From a virus, in the IMG/VR virus record IMGVR_UViG_3300005471_000008, positions 1 through 43,710 of that record: a stretch of 43,710 nucleotides of DNA; one strand, given 5' to 3'. The notes below the pieces were generated by a model. The model searched no databases, was not told where the DNA came from, and saw nothing but the letters and a program-made list of their open reading frames with translations. Shown here one piece after another: positions 38,391-43,710 of this stretch. The stretch's first letter is position 1. Every line of letters starts with the position of its first letter. A program made the position numbers and the translations under genes.

Positions 38391-39146
38391 ATGCTTCGTG
38401 TGGTGGCGAAGATCGAGACCTGCAACGACATCGACACCTGTCCGCAGATCGTCGAGGTGCCCGGCATGGCAGGTGACGTGCTCGTCCAGGGCTACGACGA
38501 CGTCGACCCGAACGGGACGGCGGAGGCCGGCACGCCGGCAGGGGAGCGGCTGGTCCGCGTGCCCCGGGCCATGCTGATCGAGGCCGGCCGTCGTCTCGAG
38601 CGCGAGCGGCTGTTCGAGGAGTTCACCCACTCGGCGTTCCGGCTGGAGACCCTGCCGGCCTACCAGCTCACCCCGGAGAGCCAGGAGCGGTTCCGCGCCT
38701 TCCTGGCGGGCGAGCCGCTGCCGGAGCGGACACCGACCAACAGCCCCTGGCTCGCCCGGATCCGGGCCAGCACCGCGGCCGGGCGGACCTGGACCCGCGC
38801 CCACATCGTCACCCAGCCGCTCACCGATCTCATGCGGTTTGAGCTCGTCACCGACCTGGAGAACGTCGAGGCCGGCGAGCGCGTCTACGTCGCCGACAGC
38901 GCCATCCACCCCTGGATGAAGGGCCTCACCCAGGACTTCTGGCTCCTGGACGGCGACGAGCCCAACGGTGCCACCGCGCTGCTAATGCGCTACGACCGCC
39001 AGGGCCGATTCCTGAACGCGGAGATCAGCACCGACCACGACGTGATCCGCCGGTGCCGCCGGCGCCGGGACATGGTCCTGGCTCGGGTGATCCCGGTCGC
39101 CGACTACCTCGACCAGATCGGCCTCGAGCCGGCCAGGGTGGGGTGA
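38391..39146 (+). CDS. DUF6879-like protein with N-terminal regulatory-type domain
   Basis: ATG preceded by GGGAGG. Residues 1-65 (ETCNDIDTCPQIVEVPGMAG; DVLVQGYDDVD) resemble small actinobacterial proteins usually encoded separately. The rest follows the DUF6879 pattern: FEEFTHSAFRLETLPAYQ, WLARIRASTAAGRTWTRAHI, RVYVADSAIHPWMKGLTQDF, ISTDHDVIRRCRRRRD. DUF6879 genes commonly lie beside XRE regulators with DUF5753, as here (gene at 39156). Such pairs form regulatory or toxin-antitoxin-like units in mycelial actinomycetes. The two-domain fusion is somewhat unusual. Biochemical role unknown. Confidence 0.75.
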   Translation: MLRVVAKIETCNDIDTCPQIVEVPGMAGDVLVQGYDDVDPNGTAEAGTPAGERLVRVPRAMLIEAGRRLERERLFEEFTHSAFRLETLPAYQLTPESQERFRAFLAGEPLPERTPTNSPWLARIRASTAAGRTWTRAHIVTQPLTDLMRFELVTDLENVEAGERVYVADSAIHPWMKGLTQDFWLLDGDEPNGATALLMRYDRQGRFLNAEISTDHDVIRRCRRRRDMVLARVIPVADYLDQIGLEPARVG

Positions 39147-39155
39147 TCCTCAAGC

Positions 39156-40013
39156 GTGCAGAACGGCCGCCCGCGTGACCTCCTCCAGGCCTGGCCACGG
39201 CTCGCCGCCGAACTGACGCAACTCCGCGAGGCCGCCGGCCTGACCACCCGGCAGCTCGCAGACCGCCTCGGCGTGAGCCAGGGCAAGGTCACCAAGACCG
39301 AGAACGCCCGCACAGTCCCCTCCGTCGAGGATGTGCGCGCCTGGGCGGAGGCGACCGGCGCGCCGGCGGAGGAGGCCGCGCGGCTGGTCGACCTGGTGGA
39401 GCGGGCCCACACCGAGGCGATCATGTTGCGCGCCGCGCGCCGCGCAGGCCTGCCGGACCTGCAGCGCCAGGTCGCCGCCTCGGAACAAGCCGCGACCGCC
39501 ATCCATGTCTACACCCCGACGATTATCCCGGGGCTGCTGCAGACCCCCGACTACGCCCGCCTGCTCGTCACCTCCGTGCACCAGGATCGTCCCGACGTCG
39601 CCGAGGCGATCTCCCAGCGCATGCAACGCCAGGCGATCCTGTACGAGGAGGGCCGCCGCTTCGAGTTCGTGATCGGCGAGGCGGCGCTGCGGTGGCGCTA
39701 CGGGGCGGCGGCCGTGCAACTGGGCCAGCTCGACCGCCTCCGCACCGCCGCGCTGCTCCCCGGCGTCCAGGTAGGGGTGCTGCCGTTCGACCGGGAGGTG
39801 CCGGCGTGGCACAGCCACGGCTTCACTCTATTCGAGGCCGACGACGGCGCCCCGTACGTCCACGTGGAGACGCTGACCGCCAGCCTGAACGTGACCGAGC
39901 CGGCCGACGTCGAAGCCTACCGGCAGGCGCTCGAGCGGCTACGCGAGCTCGCGGTCCAGGGTGAGGAAGCCCAGGCGCTCCTGGTGCAGGTCATGGAGGA
40001 GCTCAGCGGCTAG
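39156..40013 (+). CDS. XRE-family regulator with DUF5753 domain
   Basis: A 285-residue regulator starting at GTG nine bases after the previous stop. Residues 18-70 form a helix-turn-helix (LREAAGLTTRQLADRLGVSQ, GKVTKTENARTVPSVED). The C-terminal DUF5753 domain is recognisable by IHVYTPTIIPGLLQTPDYAR, RRFEFVIGEAALRWRYG, LLPGVQVGVLPFDREVPAWH and GFTLFEADDGAPYVHVETLT. Such regulators are abundant in Streptomyces and relatives, which supports the host inference. It probably controls its own operon or the minus-strand genes in the lysogen. Confidence 0.9.
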   Translation: MQNGRPRDLLQAWPRLAAELTQLREAAGLTTRQLADRLGVSQGKVTKTENARTVPSVEDVRAWAEATGAPAEEAARLVDLVERAHTEAIMLRAARRAGLPDLQRQVAASEQAATAIHVYTPTIIPGLLQTPDYARLLVTSVHQDRPDVAEAISQRMQRQAILYEEGRRFEFVIGEAALRWRYGAAAVQLGQLDRLRTAALLPGVQVGVLPFDREVPAWHSHGFTLFEADDGAPYVHVETLTASLNVTEPADVEAYRQALERLRELAVQGEEAQALLVQVMEELSG

Positions 40014-40028
40014 ATTCTAGAATCTAGC
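40009..40028. promoter_or_regulatory. Perfect 20-bp palindrome at end of regulator gene
   Basis: GCTAGATTCT followed directly by AGAATCTAGC, covering the stop codon of the regulator at 39156-40013. It is A+T-rich in a GC-rich setting and perfectly symmetrical, as for a dimeric repressor operator. It could also belong to the phage attachment region before the integrase. Confidence 0.75.
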
Positions 40029-40421
40029 GGCGTGCGGTTGGCGGGAGGGCGGCCGCCACCGGCAGTTGACGGGGCTGTCCGGCGCAGCGCCGCCCTCCCT
40101 GCCGCGCGGAGACGTCCCGTAGTCCGTCTCCGGCGGTCCTGCGCATCGAGGTGGCGGCGCAGCGACGGGTCTTTCGCCTGGTGGGGCTGGGTCGTTTGGG
40201 CCAGCGCAGGCGGGTAGAGTCCATCGCGTCGGCACCTTCCCGTAGGGTGTCGGCCAGGCCCCGGGGGTGACGGCCCGCCGGGGCCACAAACTGCGGTGAG
40301 TCTTACACCCAGGGCCGCCATCCGGTCCAACATGACGGCCAGTTTTGTGGGCTCATACTCTGCCCATAGGAAGACTTGTGTCAAGATAACGCCCACTTCT
40401 GTCTGACATGAGGAGACCGGT
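40029..40421. other. Integrase upstream region, probable attP location
   Basis: 393 bp without a convincing gene. A hairpin (GGCCCCGG 40257-40264 with CCGGGGCC 40278-40285) and TGTCAAGA at 40379, also found inside the operator at 38236-38259, are the visible elements. A weak promoter (ATGACG 40332, CATACT 40354, 16-base spacer) could serve the integrase. Serine-integrase phages normally carry attP next to int, so attP is expected here, but a single core cannot be fixed from the sequence alone. Confidence 0.5.
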
Positions 40422-41855
40422 ATGGACGTGGGCGTGTACGGCCGGCTCAGCGTCGCCAAGCGGGAGGTCGAGGCGACCGAGATGGCCATCGAGCGGCAAC
40501 ATCAGCGCTGCATCGACTACTGCAACGCCAAAGGATGGACCCCGGCCCGCTTCTACGCCGACCTCGACCCCGCCTACCGAAAGCCCGGAAAGGCCAAGGC
40601 GCCACGCCGCGACGACTTCGAGCAGGGCCTGGCCGACATCCAGGCCGGCATCGTCAAGGGCCTGGTGTTCTTCAAGCTGGACCGGTTCGTCCGCGACCAC
40701 GGCGACTTCGAGCGTGCGCTGGCGGTGACTGAGCGGCACGACGCGATCCTGGCGTCGGTCACCGAGCCGCTGGACACCAGCTCCCCGATGGGGGAGGCGG
40801 TCGCGCGGCTGCTGGTCACCTTCGCCCGCCTGGAGAGCCAGACGATCGCACTTCGGGTCGCAGCGCAGGCCGAACAGAAGGCCACCATGGGGCGGCCGTG
40901 GCTGAGCGGCCGGCACCACCCGTACGGCTACGACCCCAAGGACCGGGTCACGATCGTCCCGCATGAGGCCGACGTGATCCGCGCGGTGGCGGGCCAGCTC
41001 CTGGACGGCCAGAGCCAGAGCGCGGTGGTCGCCTGGCTCGAGGCAGCCGGGATCCCAGCGCCGGCGAGTGGGCGCTGGAACCGCGCGAAGCTGAGCAGCC
41101 TGCTCCGCAACCCGCGGCTGGCCGGCCTGCGCAGCTACCACGGCGAAATCGTCGCCCAAGCCATCTGGGAGCCGATCCTCGACCAGGAGACCTTCGAGCG
41201 GCTCGGTCGGCTGTTCGACCGGCGACGCCAGCCTGGCCGGCCGGCGCGCCGCTACCTGCTGTCGGGGATCGTCCACTGCGGCCCGTGCGGCGCGATCATG
41301 GAGACCCAGGGCCACAAGGCCGGCCCCCGGTACAAGTGCGAACGCCACTCCCGGCGGGCCACCCAGATCGCCGAGCCCTGTGGGGCGATCTCCATCGTCG
41401 CTGAGCCGCTCGACCAGCTGGTCGCCGAGTGCGTCCTGGAAGCGCTGGCCGGGGCCTCGCTGGAACGCCGCCGCCGCAGCTTCGACAGCGACCGGCTGCA
41501 GGTCGTCGCCGAGCGGCAGGAGGCCGACAGGGGCTCGCTGCGGCAGGCCGCCAAGGAGCGATTCGTGGACCGCTCGTTGGACCCGGCCGCCTACTCGGAG
41601 GTGAAGCGGGAGCTGGAGCGACGCATCGCCGACGCCGAACGGGAGCTTGCCGCAAGCGCCGACGGTAACGTCCTGGCCGGCCTCCCAACGCTGCGCGCCG
41701 ACCTGGACGTGATGTGGGAGCGCGCCGACATCGAACGGCGCCGCGACATCGTCCGCGCGGTCCTCGAGCGTGTCCAGGTCAGCCGCGCCACCCGGTACGG
41801 CCGCGGCATGGACCCTTCAAGGGTGCTGCCCGACGGCCTGATCTGGAAGGCCTAG
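40422..41855 (+). CDS. int: Large serine integrase
   Basis: A 477-residue large serine recombinase. VGVYGRLS gives the nucleophile Ser10; FFKLDRFVRD and SPMGEAVARLLVTFARLE complete the resolvase domain (1-150). The recombinase domain follows (GRHHPYGYDP, ISSLLRNP-like LSSLLRNPRLAGLRSYHGEI), then a zinc ribbon (HCGPCGAIM ... CERH ... CGAI, about residues 285-325) and a coiled-coil region (RELERRIADAERELAA). AGGAGA lies five bases before ATG. It recombines attP with the host attB, making the phage temperate. The stop overlaps by four bases the stop of the convergent gene. Confidence 0.95.
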   Translation: MDVGVYGRLSVAKREVEATEMAIERQHQRCIDYCNAKGWTPARFYADLDPAYRKPGKAKAPRRDDFEQGLADIQAGIVKGLVFFKLDRFVRDHGDFERALAVTERHDAILASVTEPLDTSSPMGEAVARLLVTFARLESQTIALRVAAQAEQKATMGRPWLSGRHHPYGYDPKDRVTIVPHEADVIRAVAGQLLDGQSQSAVVAWLEAAGIPAPASGRWNRAKLSSLLRNPRLAGLRSYHGEIVAQAIWEPILDQETFERLGRLFDRRRQPGRPARRYLLSGIVHCGPCGAIMETQGHKAGPRYKCERHSRRATQIAEPCGAISIVAEPLDQLVAECVLEALAGASLERRRRSFDSDRLQVVAERQEADRGSLRQAAKERFVDRSLDPAAYSEVKRELERRIADAERELAASADGNVLAGLPTLRADLDVMWERADIERRRDIVRAVLERVQVSRATRYGRGMDPSRVLPDGLIWKA

Positions 41856-42490
41856 CCTGGCAGGCAGAGCGCCAGGCAGACCACGCTGGAGGCAGTCGAC
41901 TCCACGTCGTCAACGATGCTGGACACCGTCGAGCTGACCTGGGGCCGTGCGGTCTTGACGGTCTGCTGGGCTTGGTGGACCGCGTCACGGACCACCGGGC
42001 CCAGCTTCTGCCCGGTGGTGGTGGACGGTACCGTCGACGCCGGTGGGGTGGTGGGGGAAGCCTGTGTCGGGACGGTTGGTGCCTGCCAATGGGCCGCTTT
42101 CACGCTCGTGCGGGGCGGCCTGGTCGTGGACGGCACGGCGCCTGGCGTGCTGGAGCTCGGCGTGATGGCGGCCGGTACGGTGCCGCCGGCCCCTGGCGGT
42201 GGGCCGATGCCGGGGTCGTCCCAGACGACGGTCCACACCATGCCCATCACCACCGCCGCCATCACGATCGCTATGGCCGCGCCACCTAGGACGGCGCCCA
42301 GCAGCGCGCGGGGTGACAGCCCGCCGAACAGGCGGTGATGCAGATCGACCCATTGGCGGCGGGGCAGCAGCGCCTTCGTGCACTCGGCGATGTCCTCGTC
42401 GCAGACGTCGGGACCGGCGAGGACGATCGGCTGGCCGTCCTGCCAGATGATGCCAACGCCATGCACGATCTCGGAGCGGATAACATCCAT
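41852..42490 (-). CDS. Single-span membrane protein with Thr/Pro-rich exterior, 212 aa
   Basis: ATG with AAAGGGGGG just upstream on the minus strand. Residues 1-65 are a cytoplasmic domain (VHGVGIIWQDGQPIVLAGPD; DIAECTKALLPRRQWVDLHH), 66-90 a transmembrane helix (LGAVLGGAAIAIVMAAVVMG), and the rest a long Thr/Pro/Ser-rich extracellular part with a helical end. It is convergent with the integrase and lies beside the repressor, so it is likely expressed in the lysogen and may act in superinfection exclusion. No family recognised. Confidence 0.65.
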   Translation of the reverse strand: MDVIRSEIVHGVGIIWQDGQPIVLAGPDVCDEDIAECTKALLPRRQWVDLHHRLFGGLSPRALLGAVLGGAAIAIVMAAVVMGMVWTVVWDDPGIGPPPGAGGTVPAAITPSSSTPGAVPSTTRPPRTSVKAAHWQAPTVPTQASPTTPPASTVPSTTTGQKLGPVVRDAVHQAQQTVKTARPQVSSTVSSIVDDVESTASSVVCLALCLPG

Positions 42491-42599
42491 AAACCCCCCT
42501 TTGGCGCGAGCGCCACTGCTGCGCCGGACAGCCCCGTTCGGCCGAGACTATCCACAAGCGCCGGTTTCAGGCAAGGGCGTCACATCGGGGGGCTCGGAG

Positions 42600-43034
42600 C
42601 TAGTGGGAGGACCGTTCCTGCTGCTCACGTCGCCGCCGTTTCGCCTCGACGATCGCCAGCAGTTCCTCGACGTCGTCGTCGGTGAGGTTGGGGATCGACG
42701 CCATCAGCGTTGCCCGTTCCCCGCCGACCTCGACCTCGCGTTCCTCGTAGGGGAGCCCGGCCGCCTCGAACGCTTTGGCGCGCAGCTGCGAGGCGGCGAT
42801 CTGTAGGCCCTTGGCGAGCCCCTCGATGGTCGCCTCGTTGGGGAGGCCTCGGCGTGGCTGGGTGCCGATCGTGTGGACGGTCGCGCGGGAGAGGCCGGAG
42901 CGGCGGCCAAGCTCTGCCCAGCTCCCGATCCCAAGGGCGTCCATGCGCTCACGGATGAGCTGCTGGAGGGGATCCACCCGATGGCTCCTATCGTCGTCGT
43001 CGTCCGACGTCGGTAGACGCATCGTGGCCTGCAC
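42600..43034 (-). CDS. Probable immunity repressor, XRE/cI-like
   Basis: GTG at 43034, with GGGGAGG five bases upstream on the minus strand. A short acidic stretch (DDDDD) precedes a helix-turn-helix at about residues 37-65 (SWAELGRRSGLSRATVHTIG, then NEATIEGLAKGLQIA). The C-terminal part is helical (IPNLTDDDVEELLAIVEAKR) and may serve dimerisation. It is transcribed away from the Cro-like gene at 43177, with shared operators between: the classic lysis-lysogeny layout. Confidence 0.82.
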   Translation of the reverse strand: MQATMRLPTSDDDDDRSHRVDPLQQLIRERMDALGIGSWAELGRRSGLSRATVHTIGTQPRRGLPNEATIEGLAKGLQIAASQLRAKAFEAAGLPYEEREVEVGGERATLMASIPNLTDDDVEELLAIVEAKRRRREQQERSSH

Positions 43035-43176
43035 GGCCTCCCCTCGTCAAGTGAGCAGTTTACGCAGGTACTGAGACGTACCGAGATCGCCGCATCGTTG
43101 AGTTGTCTCTTGACGACGACGACGACCGGAGGTACCGTGCAGTCCCACGCCGCATCTCGACCCTTGGAGCGACTCC
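43035..43176. promoter_or_regulatory. Lysis-lysogeny switch region with rightward promoter
   Basis: 142 bp between divergent HTH genes. Rightward promoter: TTGACG at 43110-43115, 17-base spacer, TACCGT at 43133-43138. An inverted repeat GGTAC-N6-GTACC lies at 43067-43082 and another GGTACC at 43132-43137 overlaps the -10 box, so one protein could bind both. A possible leftward -10 (TAAACT on the minus strand, near 43057-43062) has no clear -35. GAGAC/GTCTC half-sites occur at 43073 and 43105. Confidence 0.72.
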
Positions 43177-43449
43177 TTGACGACGCGAGCCCCCAACCCC
43201 CAAGTCCGCAATCCGGAGCGGCTGCGCGCCCTCATCGAGGCCAGCGGCAAGAGCTATGCGCAGCTCGGCAGGGCCATGGGCTGCTCGAAGGCGATGGTGC
43301 ACCAGCTCGCCACCGGCCTGACGCCGGGGTGCCGCCCGGAGCTCGCCGCCAGGTTGGCCGCCGAACTGGAGGTCGACAAGACCAGCATCTTCGTCTTCTA
43401 CACCGACGCGTTGTCGTCAACCGCCGACAATCGGGGCATCACGCCATGA
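43177..43449 (+). CDS. Cro-like XRE regulator, 90 aa
   Basis: TTG start with GGAG seven bases upstream. Residues about 15-60 are an XRE-type helix-turn-helix (LIEASGKSYAQLGRAMGCSK, AMVHQLATGLTPGCRPELAA). It is the first gene of the rightward transcript from the switch promoter, and the stop overlaps the next start by ATGA, linking it to the early operon. It probably represses the repressor gene and opens the lytic programme; an excisionase-like role is an alternative. Confidence 0.75.
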   Translation: MTTRAPNPQVRNPERLRALIEASGKSYAQLGRAMGCSKAMVHQLATGLTPGCRPELAARLAAELEVDKTSIFVFYTDALSSTADNRGITP

Positions 43450-43619
43450 GCCCGGCAGAGCGGGAGGTGTTCCGCCAGCAGGTCATCGCATCCCGGCGGG
43501 CGCAGGGCCTGCCCGACCACGTGGAAGACCCGACCGTGCTGGACCTGGTCCTGGCCGGCCTGCCGCGCCACCCAGCCCGGGCCGAACAGCAGCGCCGCAG
43601 GGAGAGGCGCGCGTCCTAG
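43446..43619 (+). CDS. Small early protein, 57 aa
   Basis: ATG in an ATGA overlap with the Cro-like gene. A short helical peptide (SPAEREVFRQQVIASRRAQG, then a Leu-rich segment and a basic end, EQQRRRERRAS). It ends two bases before the repeated terminal segment, after which the gene at 67 follows on the circle. Function unknown. Confidence 0.6.
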   Translation: MSPAEREVFRQQVIASRRAQGLPDHVEDPTVLDLVLAGLPRHPARAEQQRRRERRAS

Positions 43620-43620
43620 C

Positions 43621-43710
43621 AAGTCAAAGGCGCCGGCTCACCCGCGGGAACGGACCAGAGCGCGACGCCTCGACGAGGAGGTCATCGTGACCCACAACAC
43701 CGGCAACCGC
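43621..43710. repeat. Terminal direct repeat, right copy
   Basis: Exact second copy of bases 1-90. The gene ending at 43619 runs straight into it, and the partial coding sequence at 43687-43710 is the 5' end of the gene at 67-363. Confidence 0.95.

Noticed and set aside
38288-38476. A 62-codon leaderless frame
   Set aside because: More than a third of it overlaps the next gene in another frame and no domain is visible; kept only as a finding.
40010-40489. A minus-strand frame covering the integrase upstream region
   Set aside because: It has no ribosome site, extends antisense into the integrase start and has shadow-like composition in most of its length.
43110-43130. ACG trinucleotide run as a microsatellite or CRISPR-like repeat
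   Set aside because: Only about five units, inside the switch promoter spacer. No CRISPR array and no tRNA or rRNA gene was recognised in the window by eye.
43621-43710. Terminal repeat as a phage cohesive or redundant end
   Set aside because: It lies inside a translationally coupled operon with its own ribosome site and has no nearby terminase; circular assembly overlap is simpler.

Overview
The window is a complete, GC-rich (by eye well above 60 percent G+C) circular or circularised genome of a temperate siphovirus infecting an actinobacterium. The first 90 bases recur exactly as the last 90 bases (1-90 = 43621-43710), so the unit genome is 43,620 bp. The actinobacterial host is inferred from base composition, frequent GTG starts, and families almost confined to Actinobacteria: an XRE regulator of the DUF5753 type, a DUF6879-like partner and a DUF2637/SpdB-like membrane protein. 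The host genus cannot be read from the sequence.

Layout. 67-14004 (+) is one long early operon of mostly ATGA/GTGA-overlapping genes: small hypothetical and Cys/His-rich proteins, a Cas4/RecB-like nuclease, a Rad52-like annealing protein, a HAD phosphatase, a DEDDh exonuclease, a small PD-(D/E)XK resolvase-like protein, a nucleotide-enzyme-like protein, a C5 cytosine methyltransferase, a DnaB/RecA-like helicase and an HNH nuclease. Two non-coding blocks follow: repeats and a hairpin after the helicase (12814-12993), and a 455-bp region (14005-14460) with nine GAAAT boxes phased at about 22 bp. 14461-17855 is the packaging module (portal, small membrane protein, TerL, TerS), transcribed on the minus strand. 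17944-34130 (+) is the late operon: ClpP-like protease, HK97-type capsid, connectors, two tail-tube-like paralogs, tail-assembly chaperone with a frameshift site, tape measure, minor tail proteins, lysis genes and an Acb2/Tad1-like small protein, ending in a strong terminator (34157-34195). 34203-38118 (-) is an operon of membrane, transglycosylase and DNA-binding genes resembling parts of actinobacterial conjugation modules. 38391-43619 holds host-type regulators, a large serine integrase, a membrane protein, a divergent repressor/Cro-like switch and, across the circle junction, the start of the early operon.

How it works together. Integrase and the switch at 43035-43176 decide between integration and lysis. 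The early operon copies, recombines and methylates phage DNA. TerS/TerL/portal package it into an HK97-fold capsid joined to a non-contractile tail of about 565-residue tape-measure length. Membrane proteins and a GH25 endolysin release progeny. Accessory proteins (Acb2-like cyclic-nucleotide binder, methyltransferase, minus-strand membrane operon) probably act against host defence or alter the lysogen. The most unusual points are the inverted packaging module, the phased-box array beside it, the Acb2-like gene inside the lysis cassette, the SpdB/transglycosylase operon, and a well-preserved zinc-ribbon frame that lacks a normal start codon.
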